A stretch of 57,754 nt of DNA, from the NCBI RefSeq assembly GCF_027307225.1, contig NZ_DAHUXJ010000093.1, positions 1 through 57,754 on the forward strand. Direction: 5' to 3'. Positions 1 to 8,846 of this stretch are shown in pieces. Numbering within the stretch: the stretch's first letter is position 1; every line of letters begins with the position of its first letter. The DNA comes from Bradyrhizobium sp. GTDB lineage: Bacteria; Pseudomonadota; Alphaproteobacteria; Rhizobiales; Xanthobacteraceae. A model generated the notes under the pieces. The model had not been told where the DNA came from, made no database searches, and saw only the letters and a list, made by a program, of their open reading frames with translations. The translations under genes were made by a program, and so were the position numbers.

Positions 1-2
1 AT

Positions 3-665
3 GCCGCGATCCGCCGTCCGATCGCGAACGCGAACACGCATGACTACGTCCGCATCACGACTTACGTCGCGCCGTTCACCGCGTTGATCCCGCCGAACGC
101 GACCTACAATGTCACGAGCGTGATCGTACCGCGCAACGACACTTCGAGTTACTTCCATTTCATCGCCTGGGCGGAGGGCGAACAGGCCGGCATCGACACC
201 GATGCATGGCGGAAATTTTGCGTGCTCGAGGTCGGTCAGGACGTCGACGCGCAGTTTCGTCCGATCAAGCGCCACGCCGATAACGACTATCTTCAGGACC
301 GCGCGGCGATGGCCAGTGGTGACAGCTTCACCGGCATTCTCGGCATGCCCAACCAGGACATCGCGATGTGGGAATCGATGGGGCCGATCGCCGATCGCAG
401 CCAGGAGCGGCTCGGCGCCAGCGATATCGCGATCGTCCAGTTCCGCCGCCTGATGATCGACGCCGCGAAGGCTTTCCAGGAAGAGGGCCGCGTGATCGGC
501 CATATCCAGCCGCGCCTGCCGCAGGCCAGACTGCGCTCCTACCAGGGCGTGGTCGAAAAGACCGTTCCGTGGCGCACGCTCGGCGCGTCCGACGAGGAGG
601 TCAAGGTTTTGGCCGGCCTCGAGGAGGACGACACCGACAAGGAAATGGCGGGCGCTGCGGCCTGA
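3..665 (+). CDS. Rieske-type aromatic ring-hydroxylating dioxygenase, alpha subunit (C-terminal part; 5' end outside window)
   Basis: The frame is open from the first bases of the window to a TGA at 663-665, giving 220 residues, so the gene starts upstream. The TTG at 84 is an internal codon: readable protein (AAIRRPIANANTHDYVRIT) precedes it. The stretch MWESMGPIADRSQERLGASD followed by an IVQFRRLMIDAAKAFQEEG helix is typical of the C-terminal catalytic domain of phthalate 4,5-dioxygenase-like oxygenases. The Rieske [2Fe-2S] domain would lie in the missing N-terminal half. The enzyme would use electrons from the reductase at 7859-8827 to hydroxylate an aromatic acid. Family call is firm; the phthalate-type substrate is inferred from neighbours. 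Confidence 0.8.
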   Translation, partial: AAIRRPIANANTHDYVRITTYVAPFTALIPPNATYNVTSVIVPRNDTSSYFHFIAWAEGEQAGIDTDAWRKFCVLEVGQDVDAQFRPIKRHADNDYLQDRAAMASGDSFTGILGMPNQDIAMWESMGPIADRSQERLGASDIAIVQFRRLMIDAAKAFQEEGRVIGHIQPRLPQARLRSYQGVVEKTVPWRTLGASDEEVKVLAGLEEDDTDKEMAGAAA

Positions 666-704
666 CATGCTACGAACGTCACAGCCGGAAACATGGCGCT
701 GCCA

Positions 705-870
705 CTAGAGCTCCGATTCCGAAGTCCGCAAGCTACCGCGGCACCTCTGATGCGGACTTCGGAATCAAAGGAGCTCTAGCAACCTATTGACTAGTAGCGG
801 CCTTGAATTTGAAGTTCCTATTACGAACCTGCGGCGATATTGATAGGAACTTCAAATTCGCCGCTACTGG
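705..870 (-). repeat. Twin-hairpin CTAG element, copy 1 (reverse orientation, B-linker-A)
   Basis: B hairpin 705-779, linker 780-790, A hairpin 791-870. Read on the minus strand it has the standard order A-linker-B. B has outer arms CTAGAGCTCC/GGAGCTCTAG, a TTT bulge and an inner stem with GAAGTCCGC paired to GCGGACTTC, where other copies have GAAGTTCGC paired to GCGAACTTC: a compensated base pair. A has one CCAG end instead of CTAG and an AAG bulge. It lies between the oxygenase and the ABC binding protein, both on the plus strand. Confidence 0.9.
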
Positions 871-930
871 AAATCGCTAAAACACCAAACGCCGCAAATA
901 TCAAACGCAAAAAAATCTCGGGAGGATCGT

Positions 931-2097
931 TTGCGCTTCCGCATTATTCTTGTTGCCGCAGCACTTGTGTGTGGGCTCACTGCGGCACAGGCCGCCGATC
1001 GCGAGATCAACGTCATCCTGCCGCTCACCGGCGGCGGCGCCTTCCTCGGCAAGGCCGAACAACAATCGCTCCAGCAATTCGAGAAGGCGACGAATGCCGA
1101 CGGCGGCATCCACGGCCAGCCGCTGAAATTCGTCTTTCATGACGATCAATCGAGCCCCCAAGTCGCGGTGCAACTCGCCAATCAGGTGAAGGCGTCCAAT
1201 CCGCCGGTCATCCTGGGTTCGGCGCTGGTCGCGCTCTGCAATGCAATGGCCCCTCTGATGAAGAATGGCCCGCTGCTCTATTGCTTCTCGCCCGGCGTCC
1301 ATCCGGCGCCAGGCAGCTTCATCTACAGTTCAAGCATCTCGACCAAGGAGCTTGCGGCGGCGCTGTTGCGCTATTTCGGCAAGAAAGGCTGGAAGAAGGT
1401 CGCGCTGATCACCTCGACCGATGCAAGCGGGCAGGACGCCTACAAGAACTTCAAGGCGCTGTTTGCCGAGGCCGACCACAAGGATGTCGAACTCGTGGCC
1501 GAAGCGCAGCTCAACCCGACCGACGTCAGCGCATCGGCGCAGATCCAGCGGCTGAAGGGCGCGGGTCCCGACGTGCTGATCGCGTGGTCGACGGGCGGGC
1601 CGATCGGCACCGTGTTCAAGGCGATCCACGATGCCGGCCTCGAACTGCCGGTTGCGACCACCAACGGCAATCAGACCTACGCGCAGATGGCGCAATATGC
1701 CGCCTTCCTGCCGAAGCAGCTCTACATTCCGGCCGCCGATTTTCTCAAGAGCGAAAAGCCGGCGAAGCAGGACGAAGCGGCAGCCGCCAAGGCTGCGTTC
1801 TACAAGGCGTTCGACGGCACCGGCATCAAGCCCGACGGTCCTTCGACCTATGCCTGGGATCCGGCGCTGCTTGTCGTCGGCGCCTTGCGCAAGCTGAAGA
1901 CGGATGCATCGGCGGAAGACCTGCGCAACTATCTGCACGATCTCACGGGCGTGGCCGGCATCAACGGCTTCTACGATTTCAAGGCGGTGCCCAACCGCGG
2001 GCTCGGCGAACAGAACGTCGTTGTCACGCGCTGGGATACGGCAGCGCAGACCTGGGACGTGGTGAGCGATCCCCTCGGCATTCCGCGCGCGCAGTGA
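931..2097 (+). CDS. ABC transporter substrate-binding protein, branched-chain amino acid type (Peripla_BP_6)
   Basis: A 388-residue exported ligand-binding protein. Residues 1-21 form a Sec signal peptide (MRFRIILVAAALVCGLTAAQA, cut before ADREI) and the mature part begins INVILPLTGGGAFLGK, the usual opening of the LivJ/LivK fold. The start is TTG with GGAGG at 921-925, five bases upstream. It opens a co-directional set with a permease and two ATPases (2438-5944). Next to an aromatic oxygenase the probable ligand is an aromatic acid, as in several rhizobial and Rhodopseudomonas systems; this is inference, and branched-chain amino acids are not excluded. Confidence 0.88.
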   Translation: MRFRIILVAAALVCGLTAAQAADREINVILPLTGGGAFLGKAEQQSLQQFEKATNADGGIHGQPLKFVFHDDQSSPQVAVQLANQVKASNPPVILGSALVALCNAMAPLMKNGPLLYCFSPGVHPAPGSFIYSSSISTKELAAALLRYFGKKGWKKVALITSTDASGQDAYKNFKALFAEADHKDVELVAEAQLNPTDVSASAQIQRLKGAGPDVLIAWSTGGPIGTVFKAIHDAGLELPVATTNGNQTYAQMAQYAAFLPKQLYIPAADFLKSEKPAKQDEAAAAKAAFYKAFDGTGIKPDGPSTYAWDPALLVVGALRKLKTDASAEDLRNYLHDLTGVAGINGFYDFKAVPNRGLGEQNVVVTRWDTAAQTWDVVSDPLGIPRAQ

Positions 2098-2131
2098 ATT
2101 TTCCGGAACGATCGATTGGAGAGAGCGGAAA

Positions 2132-2404
2132 ATGACGACAAAAACGGTTACGGATATTCTATGTGCGACAGCGGCAATAGCCGCTGCTTTACTTTGGATA
2201 AAATCGGCAACCGTTGAAGTTTGGGCTGATGGCCAAACCGAGGCGAAGTCAACCAACATGGTCATGTATAAGAACGGCCGCCTTTACGATGTGACTGGCA
2301 CCGCGGAAGCGCAATCGACATGGAGCGCGCGCGCTGCCTATGCTGCCGCCGCAGCCGCTGCATTGCAAGCTTTCGGCCTTCTTTGGCAACTATGGAATCG
2401 CTAA
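2132..2404 (+). CDS. Small membrane protein of unknown function inserted in the ABC operon
   Basis: A 90-residue protein with two predicted membrane helices (about residues 7-25 and 66-86) and a polar middle (VWADGQTEAKST...YKNGRLYDVTGT). GGAGAG about 12 bases before ATG could be its ribosome-binding site. Codons in the first half are AT-richer (ACA, AAA, TTA, ATA) than in neighbouring genes, which suggests separate acquisition. It sits between the binding protein and the permease, a position with no standard member in liv-type operons. I do not recognise the family; a role in the transporter is possible but unsupported. Confidence 0.55.
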   Translation: MTTKTVTDILCATAAIAAALLWIKSATVEVWADGQTEAKSTNMVMYKNGRLYDVTGTAEAQSTWSARAAYAAAAAAALQAFGLLWQLWNR

Positions 2405-2437
2405 GCAAAGCTCCGGCCCGACGAAGGGTGGTCCGGC

Positions 2438-4354
2438 GTGCTTGAGTTTGTCCAGATCGCGATTGGCGGGCTTGTCGTCGGCAGCATGTATGCCGCGATC
2501 GCGCTGGGCTTCTCGCTGATCTATCGCGTCACCGGCGCGATCAATCTCGCGCAGGGCGGCTTTGCGCTGATCGCCGCGCTGATCGGCTATACGTTCGGCG
2601 TCGCCTGGGGCTGGCCGCTGATCGTAGCCATTCCGGCCGCGGTGATCGCAACCGTGATCGCCGGCGTCGTGTTGGCGCGGTTCACTTTCGTGCCGGCCCT
2701 GGCGCGGCTTTCCAACGCCAATGTCTTGATGCTGACCGCCGGCATCCTCACCATGATCGAGGGATTTTCGCTCGTCGTCTGGGGCAGCCAGCCCTATGCT
2801 ACGCCGCCTTTTTCGGGCGAGCAGCCGCTGGCGTTCGGCGGCATCACGATCCCCACGCAGGCCTTCTGGGTGTTTGGCGCGACCGCGCTGATCATCGCCG
2901 CGCTCTGGTTTCTGATCGCCGAAACCAGGCTCGGCAAGGGCCTGCGCGCCTGCGCCGAGAATCCCGCCGCCGCCAGCCTGATGGGCATCGACGTGCCCAG
3001 GATGACGCTGTTCAGCTTTGGTCTGGCAACGCTGATCGCGGCGATTGCGGGCGTCATCGTCGCGCCGTCGACTTCGCTGCAATTCGACACCGGGCGTCTG
3101 TTCACGATTTCAGGCTTCGTGGCGGCGGCGATCGGCGGCATGGCCTCGTTTCCCGGCGCGATCATTGGCGGGCTGTTCCTCGGGCTCGTCACGCAACTAT
3201 CGACCGCCTACATCTCCTCGCTGTTTTCCAGTGCGATCTCGCTGCTCATCCTGCTCGTGGTGCTGATCTGGCGGCCGCAGGGACTGATCGCGGGCGGCGT
3301 GGCGCGGCGGCAGGACACCCGCGATGACGTCAAGGCCGCAGGCCATGCCGCCAAATTGCCTGCTCATCTCGGCTGGCCGCTCGCGGCGCTGGCCGTGTTG
3401 GTGGCCGTGGCTATTCCCTTCGCCGTCACAGACAACGGCATCATGAGCTCCCTGGTCATTGCCGCCATCTTGTTCATGGCGCTGATGGGGCTCGATGTGC
3501 TGATGGGTTATGCCGGCCAGGTCAGCCTCGGCCAGGCCGGTTTCATGGCGATCGGCGGCTACACCTCGGGCTATCTCGCGATCAACACCGAGATCGCGCC
3601 GGCGCTTTCGATCTTCGCCGGCATCGGCGTCTCGCTTGCCTGCGCGCTGGTGCTCTCGGTGGTGACGCTGCGTTTGCGTGGGCTTTATCTCGCGCTGGCG
3701 ACGCTCGCCTTCGGGCTTCTGATCGACTCCTGCGCGGTCGGCTTCATCGATATCACCGGCGGGCCGTCCGGTCTGGTCGGCATTCCCTCTTTCTCGGTTG
3801 CCGGCTTCACCTTCGCCACTCCGCGCGCGATGTATTATCTCGTGCTGGCGCTCGATATTGTCATCTTGCTCGGGCTTTTTGGCGCGATGCGTTCCGGCTT
3901 CGGCCGCGCGCTGCAGGCGATCCGCTCCGACCAGATGGCGGCAGCCGCACTCGGCATCAACACCGTGCGCTACAAGCTCGCCGCCTTCCTGATCAGCGTG
4001 ACGCTCGCCTCGCTCGCCGGCAGCCTCTACGCGTTCTTTTTCAATTTTCTCGCGCCGGAAATGGTCGGCACCTCGCGTTCCCTCGAACTGGTGGCGATGC
4101 TGATCATCGGCGGCGAAAGCACGCTGGTCGGCGGCCTGTTCGGCGCGCTGCTGCTGACGCTATTGCCGGTGATGTCGGCGCCGCTCGCGATCTACAAGAC
4201 CTTTGCCTCGGGCGCGCTGTTGGTCGCGAGCTTCCTGCATCTGCCGCAGGGGATTTATGGCGTGCTGATCCAGTTGTTGACCCGGCTCGCTGGCGCGCGC
4301 GGCGAGGTCGCGGCGAAGGTGAACCCCGTCAGCGATCGGGTGCAGGCGTCATGA
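2438..4354 (+). CDS. Fused LivH-LivM branched-chain-type ABC permease
   Basis: At 638 residues this is about twice the length of a single permease. The N-terminal half (about 1-290) is LivH-like: FVQIAIGGLVVGSMYAAIALG with a repeated GxxNLAQGG-type motif. The C-terminal half (about 310-620) is LivM-like: MGLDVLMGYAGQVSLGQAGF with a conserved EAA-type loop near QAIRSDQMAAAALGIN. One chain would therefore form the whole membrane channel. The start is GTG. The stop overlaps the ATG of the next gene (ATGA at 4351-4354), so translation is probably coupled. Import of the ligand held by the 931-2097 protein is the likely role. Confidence 0.9.
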   Translation: MLEFVQIAIGGLVVGSMYAAIALGFSLIYRVTGAINLAQGGFALIAALIGYTFGVAWGWPLIVAIPAAVIATVIAGVVLARFTFVPALARLSNANVLMLTAGILTMIEGFSLVVWGSQPYATPPFSGEQPLAFGGITIPTQAFWVFGATALIIAALWFLIAETRLGKGLRACAENPAAASLMGIDVPRMTLFSFGLATLIAAIAGVIVAPSTSLQFDTGRLFTISGFVAAAIGGMASFPGAIIGGLFLGLVTQLSTAYISSLFSSAISLLILLVVLIWRPQGLIAGGVARRQDTRDDVKAAGHAAKLPAHLGWPLAALAVLVAVAIPFAVTDNGIMSSLVIAAILFMALMGLDVLMGYAGQVSLGQAGFMAIGGYTSGYLAINTEIAPALSIFAGIGVSLACALVLSVVTLRLRGLYLALATLAFGLLIDSCAVGFIDITGGPSGLVGIPSFSVAGFTFATPRAMYYLVLALDIVILLGLFGAMRSGFGRALQAIRSDQMAAAALGINTVRYKLAAFLISVTLASLAGSLYAFFFNFLAPEMVGTSRSLELVAMLIIGGESTLVGGLFGALLLTLLPVMSAPLAIYKTFASGALLVASFLHLPQGIYGVLIQLLTRLAGARGEVAAKVNPVSDRVQAS

Positions 4355-5160
4355 GCGCGATCGACACACAAAGCCAGGCCAACGAGACCGCGATGCTCAG
4401 CGTGCGCGGCCTCGCCAAGAGCTTTGGCGGGCTGAAGGCCATCAACGACGTGTCGTTCGATGTGCGGCCGGGCGAAGTGACCGCGCTGATCGGCCCGAAC
4501 GGCGCGGGCAAGACCACCGTCTTCAACCTCGTCACCAACATCTTGGCCCGCGATGCGGGCAGGGTGGTCTTCGCAGGCCGAGATCTCGCCAACCTGTCGC
4601 CGGTCGAAATCGCAAATCTCGGCCTAGTCCGCACCTTCCAGTCGGCGCGGGTCTTTCCCGGGATGACCGCGATCGAGAACGTGATGGTCGGCGGCCATCG
4701 GCTTGGCCGCCATTCGCTCGCGGGTCAGGCGCTGTGGCTTTGGCGCGCGCGCGAGGAAGAACGCCGCACCCGCCAGCGCGCCGGGGAGATGCTGGAGCTC
4801 GTGGGCCTATCGGGCTTTGCCGGAATGCACGCAACCGAATTGCCGATGGGCGCGCAAAAACTGCTCGAAGTCGTGCGCGCGCTGATGGCGCAACCGAAAC
4901 TCTTGTGCCTCGACGAGCCGGCGGCGGGCCTCAATGACACCGAAACGCAGGAGCTCGCAAATCTGTTGCGGGCGATCCGTAAGCTCGGCATTCCCGTGCT
5001 GGTCGTCGAGCACAACATGTCGCTGGTGATGAACGTCGCCGACCGCGTCGTCGTGATCGATTCCGGCGCGATCATCGCCACCGGCACGCCGGCCGAAGTA
5101 CAGAACAACAACCGCGTGATCGAGGCCTATCTCGGAAAGGAGGATCATGGCGCTTCTTGA
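4351..5160 (+). CDS. ABC transporter ATP-binding protein, LivG family
   Basis: A 269-residue ATPase. Walker A is GPNGAGKTT at about residues 48-56. The signature region reads LPMGAQKLLEVVRAL instead of the common LSYGQQR form, and Walker B is LLCLDEPAAGLN. The C-terminus ends EAYLG, as in LivG proteins. It overlaps the permease by 4 bases and the next ATPase by 14, so the three are one transcription unit. Together with the LivF partner it would power uptake through the fused permease. Substrate is inferred only from the aromatic neighbourhood. Confidence 0.9.
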   Translation: MSAIDTQSQANETAMLSVRGLAKSFGGLKAINDVSFDVRPGEVTALIGPNGAGKTTVFNLVTNILARDAGRVVFAGRDLANLSPVEIANLGLVRTFQSARVFPGMTAIENVMVGGHRLGRHSLAGQALWLWRAREEERRTRQRAGEMLELVGLSGFAGMHATELPMGAQKLLEVVRALMAQPKLLCLDEPAAGLNDTETQELANLLRAIRKLGIPVLVVEHNMSLVMNVADRVVVIDSGAIIATGTPAEVQNNNRVIEAYLGKEDHGAS

Positions 5161-5944
5161 ACTCAGGTCGCTGGCGATCGGCTACGGCCATCACCGCGTG
5201 CTCGAAGATGTCAACCTCAAGCTCGAACGCGGCGAGATCGTCACGCTGCTCGGCGCCAACGGCGCCGGCAAGTCGACGCTTGCGAAGGCCGTCTCGGGAT
5301 TGCTGCGCCCACAGGCCGGTCAGATTCTCCTCGAAGGCAATGCGATCGAGGCTTTGTCGCCGGCGGAGCGGCTACGGCGGGGCATCGCCCATGTGCCGGA
5401 GGGACGGCAGATCTTTGCCGGGATGACGGTTGCGGAAAATCTCGCCCTCGGCGCCTATGCGGTGCCGGAGGCCGATGCGGCTGCGCAACTCGAATCGGTG
5501 TGGACGCTGTTTCCCCTGCTGCGCGAGCGGATGAACGACATCGCTGGAAATTTCTCCGGCGGCCAGCAGCAGATGCTGGCGATCGCGCGCGGGCTGATGG
5601 CTCGCCCTAAAATCCTGGTGCTCGACGAGCCGTCGCTCGGCGTTGCGCCGCTACTGGTCGCGGAAATCTTTCGCCTGATCGTGGCGCTGCGCGAGCAGGG
5701 CATCACCATTTTGCTCGCCGAACAGAACGCGAAGGCCGCGCTGTCGATCGCCGACCGCGGCTATGTGTTCGAGAACGGCCGCATGACGCTGTCGGGCGCG
5801 GCCAAGGACTTGCTGAATTCACGGGAAGTCGCCGAGCGTTATCTCGGCATGAGCGGGACGACGGAAGCGCCTGATGCAGCCGGCGCTGCGCTGGCGGGGA
5901 GGTTGCGGGAAGTGTTGTTTGCAGAAGGGGAGACGCAGGCGTGA
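5147..5944 (+). CDS. ABC transporter ATP-binding protein, LivF family
   Basis: A 265-residue ATPase. Walker A is GANGAGKST, the signature is FSGGQQQMLAIARGL and Walker B is ILVLDEPSLGVAP, all typical of LivF. A Shine-Dalgarno GGAGG inside the end of the upstream gene precedes the ATG at 5147. The C-terminal tail after the RYLGMSG motif is longer than usual by about 30 residues and rich in Ala/Gly. It is the last gene of the importer operon and is followed by an intergenic palindrome. Confidence 0.9.
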   Translation: MALLELRSLAIGYGHHRVLEDVNLKLERGEIVTLLGANGAGKSTLAKAVSGLLRPQAGQILLEGNAIEALSPAERLRRGIAHVPEGRQIFAGMTVAENLALGAYAVPEADAAAQLESVWTLFPLLRERMNDIAGNFSGGQQQMLAIARGLMARPKILVLDEPSLGVAPLLVAEIFRLIVALREQGITILLAEQNAKAALSIADRGYVFENGRMTLSGAAKDLLNSREVAERYLGMSGTTEAPDAAGAALAGRLREVLFAEGETQA

Positions 5945-5958
5945 CGCATTCGTCTGTC

Positions 5959-6066
5959 GTCATTCCGGGGCAGCCCGCAGGGCTGAACCCGGAATCCATG
6001 GCGCCGCAAGAATGCTGGGAGAAATGGATTCCGGGCTCGCTTGCTTCGCTCGCGCCCCGGAATGAC
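5959..6066. repeat. Intergenic palindrome of the gtcattccggggc family
   Basis: A long inverted repeat opens with GTCATTCCGGGGC and closes with GCCCCGGAATGAC; the inner arms are ACCCGGAATCCAT and ATGGATTCCGGGC. Related copies occur in this window at 31587-31674 and 50485-50563. This type is common between genes in Bradyrhizobium. It may act as a transcript 3' end for livF. Confidence 0.85.
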
Positions 6067-6087
6067 GGCGGTGGGAGGAACTGAACC

Positions 6088-6273
6088 ATGGCAATGATCC
6101 GTATCGAGCCGAAACTGGACGCGCCATCCGGCCTTTACTTCGTCGAGATCTTCCATCCGGCCGAGGCAGAGCAGCCCTTCGTGACCACCGAGCCGCGCTA
6201 CAAGACCGCGGCTGCCGCCGAGAACGACCTGATCGCGATCATCGCAACGCGGGCGAATAATCCGAAGACATGA
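6088..6273 (+). CDS. Conserved small hypothetical protein
   Basis: A 61-residue protein (MAMIRIEPKLDAPSGLYFVEIF...) with no membrane segment or signal peptide. GAGGAACTG lies just upstream of the ATG. It reads like a small soluble beta-rich domain with a C-terminal helix (YKTAAAAENDLIAIIATRA). It lies between two intergenic palindromes, downstream of the importer operon. I do not recognise a function. Confidence 0.6.
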   Translation: MAMIRIEPKLDAPSGLYFVEIFHPAEAEQPFVTTEPRYKTAAAAENDLIAIIATRANNPKT

Positions 6274-6293
6274 ATTTGCGGCGAACACTTCCT

Positions 6294-6412
6294 TCACCTC
6301 TCCCCTTGCGGGAGAGGTCGTCCGGCGAAGCGCAGCGAAGTCGGGCGGGTGAGGGGTAATCCACCGAAAGACTGCAACCCCTCATCCCAACCCTCTCCCG
6401 CAAGGGGAGAGG
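6294..6412. repeat. Intergenic palindrome of the ctctccccttgcggg family
   Basis: The inverted repeat starts CACCTCTCCCCTTGCGGGAG and ends CTCTCCCGCAAGGGGAGAGG, with CCTCATCCC/GGGTGAGGGG in the inner arms. It separates two convergent genes (6273 and 6451). Related long copies lie at 7655, 47143 and 51994, with a half copy near 32424-32452. Confidence 0.8.
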
Positions 6413-6450
6413 GAGCGCACCGCCCGCGCGGCGACGAGTGACGATTAAAC

Positions 6451-7644
6451 TTACAGCTGCCACTTCAACCCCACCTCAGCCCCCGTCTTCGCCGATTCCA
6501 GGATCGCCATGCAAATCTCCAGCGTCGCCAGCCCCCATTCGCCGGAGTGCAGCGGCTCGTGGCCTGACATCGCCGCCGCATGGAGTTCGTCGACCACTTC
6601 AGCCCGCGGAATTTTGGGCGCGGGAAGTTCGTCAAGATGCCGCGTCTTGTCGCCATAGACCATGACGCCCTGCGGCAGCGGGCGCAGGTCGGCGCGCTCG
6701 CAGCTGACGACCACGAGGCCGAAATGATTGTGCGCGAGTTCGCCGTCGATGCGAAACGCGTCGCTTCCTGCAACACCGTAGGCGCGGGCGTTCTTCAGCG
6801 CGATCTCGTCGGCGACGCTGGTGGCCTTCTGCAAGTTCGCCCGCGCGCGGCCGTAAGGCAGACCGCCATCGCGGCCTTGCCCGAGCTCGCCCCACCAGCC
6901 CATGAACTCATCGGTGTCGAAATGCGCGTAGCCGCTATAGGTCAGCGAGGCAAAACTGCCGTCGTCGAACCTGATCTGCGCCGCATAAGCGCCTTCGGTG
7001 CTGCGCGCGGCATCCCAGTTGCCGGTGATGGCGCGCACGGACGTGGCTTTGCTGCCCGCCAGCAGCCGGACAATATCGACCTGGTGCGCGGCCTGGCTGA
7101 ACACCACACCGCCGCCCTGGCTCGTATCGAGCTCTTCCGGCCGGCGCGGACGGTAGAGAAAGTCGGTGAAGTTGAGCGCATTGATCATGCGGACTTGACC
7201 ATAGGCGCCGCTTCGGATCATCGCACGGGCGCGCAAGTAAGGCAGGTCGAAACTGTGGCTGTGCCCGACCATCAGCTTGACGCTGGCCTCTTTCGCCGCG
7301 GCGATCATCTCGCGGCAATCCTCGACGTCAAGCGCCATCGGCTTCTCGACAAGGATGTGCTTGCCGTGCTTTGCGGCGAGCTTGACGTGTTCGACATGGA
7401 ATTGATGTGGCGAGGCGATATAAACCGCCGCGACGTCGGGATCGGCGCATAGCGCCTCGGCGTCGTCGAAAACCTTCGCATTGAACTCCGTCGCAAAGCG
7501 CTCGCGCGCCTCAGTGCGGGGATCGCCGGCGGCGACAAGCGCAATGCGCGGGTCGGCGGCAAACGTCGGCAGCATCAGCGTGAAGGCGCGGCCGAGACCG
7601 ATGACGCCGAGGTTCAGGGGGGTGGTCATGGGTGTTTCCGGCAA
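6451..7644 (-). CDS. Gfo/Idh/MocA-family oxidoreductase, possible dihydrodiol dehydrogenase
   Basis: A 397-residue NAD(P)-dependent dehydrogenase. The N-terminal Rossmann motif is LNLGVIGLGRAF, and EKPMALDVEDC at about residue 100 carries the family's conserved EKP lysine. The TTG at 7644 is preferred over the ATG at 7629 because AAGGAG lies 8 bases before TTG and there is no good site before ATG. The Pseudomonas Pht4 protein, which oxidises the phthalate cis-dihydrodiol, belongs to this family. With an oxygenase and a PDR-type reductase nearby, the same step is a reasonable guess. A sugar or inositol substrate is the alternative. Confidence 0.8.
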   Translation of the reverse strand: MPETPMTTPLNLGVIGLGRAFTLMLPTFAADPRIALVAAGDPRTEARERFATEFNAKVFDDAEALCADPDVAAVYIASPHQFHVEHVKLAAKHGKHILVEKPMALDVEDCREMIAAAKEASVKLMVGHSHSFDLPYLRARAMIRSGAYGQVRMINALNFTDFLYRPRRPEELDTSQGGGVVFSQAAHQVDIVRLLAGSKATSVRAITGNWDAARSTEGAYAAQIRFDDGSFASLTYSGYAHFDTDEFMGWWGELGQGRDGGLPYGRARANLQKATSVADEIALKNARAYGVAGSDAFRIDGELAHNHFGLVVVSCERADLRPLPQGVMVYGDKTRHLDELPAPKIPRAEVVDELHAAAMSGHEPLHSGEWGLATLEICMAILESAKTGAEVGLKWQL

Positions 7645-7654
7645 GGCACGCTCT

Positions 7655-7833
7655 CCTTATCCCTCCCCCGCGGAACGCGTGGGGAGGGTGGCCGGCGCGA
7701 AGCGACGGTCGGGTGGGGGTGTCGCCTTATAGGATAATATGGGATGCCGCGAACGAATTTGCCCCCACCCCGACGCTCATTCCATTCGCGTCGACCCTCC
7801 CCGCACTCGCTTCGCTCGCGGGGGAGGGATAAG
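7655..7833. repeat. Long intergenic palindrome of the ccctcccccgcg family
   Basis: The ends are CTTATCCCTCCCCCG and CGGGGGAGGGATAAG, with inner complementary segments around GACGGTCGGGTGGGGG and CCCCCACCCCGACG. It fills the gap between the dehydrogenase and the reductase genes, both on the minus strand, so it lies inside a possible transcript. Confidence 0.8.
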
Positions 7834-7858
7834 AAAGTTCGCCCGACGTTGCTCATCC

Positions 7859-8827
7859 TCAAATATCCAACACCAGTGTCGGCGATTTTGCCCGCGAGAC
7901 GCAAATCATGATCTCGCGCTTCTTTTCGTCGTCCGAGAGCACGAGGTCGCGATGGTCTACTTCGCCTTCCGTGAAGCGGCAGCGGCAGGTGCCGCAGGTG
8001 CCGCTTTCGCAGGAGCTCGCCAGCACATGGCCGTGCCGCCGCAGCGTATCGAGGATCGAAACGTTGGCGGCGACCTCGTAAGCGGCGCCGCATTTTGCGA
8101 GCCTCACCTCGAATGGCTTGTCGTCCGCATGCGGAGCGGAAGCGCCGACGAAGTCTTCGAAATGCACCGCCGAATCCGGCCAGTGGCCGGTCATGTCGCG
8201 CACTGCGTCCATCAGGCCGCGCGGGCCGCAGCAGTAAAGATGCGCGCCGCGCTGCTGTTCCAGCACCGGCCAGAGATCATAGGCCTGATCGGGATCGCCG
8301 TTGTCGTGATGCAGCACCACCTTGCCTTCGAAGGCGGGAGAAGCGAACTCGTCGCGAAACGCCATCATCGTGGGCGTGCGCGTGAAGTAATAAAGCATGA
8401 AATTCGTCCTGGCCTGACGAACGCAGTGCAGGATCATGGCGCGGATCGGCGTAATGCCGATGCCGCCCGCGATGAAGATCAGCCGCTTCGGCTCGGTCTT
8501 CGCCATTTCGAATTCGTTTTCCGGCGGCTCGGCCGTGACCGCGTCGCCCTCGCTGACTTCCCTCGTGAAGCTCAGCGAACCGCCGCGGCCGGAAGCTTCC
8601 TGCTTTACCGCGATCAGATAGCGGTCGCGCTCGGCCGGATCGTTGCAGAGCGAATAGCGGCGCTTTTGCCCGGAGGGCGCGGTCACGGTGATATGCGAAC
8701 CGGGCGTGAACGGCGGCAATTGCCCGCCACCTCCCGCGCGCAGTTCGAACAGGAACACGCCGTTGGCGATTTCCGACTTGTGCCGGACTTCAAGGGTCAA
8801 TTCCCGCGCCTCTGGGGCCGCCGTCAT
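7859..8827 (-). CDS. Phthalate dioxygenase reductase-type oxidoreductase (flavin, NAD(P)H, plant-type [2Fe-2S])
   Basis: A 322-residue one-chain electron-transfer reductase. In order it has a flavin-binding barrel with RRYSLCND near residue 60, a nucleotide-binding domain with GGIGITPIRAM near residue 125, and a C-terminal ferredoxin domain. Cluster ligands are CESGTCGTCRC plus a later cysteine near MICVSR. This order (flavin, NAD, ferredoxin last) is that of PDR/VanB enzymes. It would pass electrons to the Rieske oxygenase at the window start. ATG at 8827 has GGAGAC upstream. A palindrome sits 20-37 bases before the start codon and is a probable repressor site. Confidence 0.9.
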   Translation of the reverse strand: MTAAPEARELTLEVRHKSEIANGVFLFELRAGGGGQLPPFTPGSHITVTAPSGQKRRYSLCNDPAERDRYLIAVKQEASGRGGSLSFTREVSEGDAVTAEPPENEFEMAKTEPKRLIFIAGGIGITPIRAMILHCVRQARTNFMLYYFTRTPTMMAFRDEFASPAFEGKVVLHHDNGDPDQAYDLWPVLEQQRGAHLYCCGPRGLMDAVRDMTGHWPDSAVHFEDFVGASAPHADDKPFEVRLAKCGAAYEVAANVSILDTLRRHGHVLASSCESGTCGTCRCRFTEGEVDHRDLVLSDDEKKREIMICVSRAKSPTLVLDI

Positions 8828-8846
8828 GCCGTCTCCGGTGAAAAAA

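Noticed and set aside
705..870. Reading the twin hairpins as ordinary rho-independent terminators
   Set aside because: No T-runs follow the stems, they occur upstream of divergent genes as often as after genes, and each stem is about 26 bp, beyond normal terminator size.
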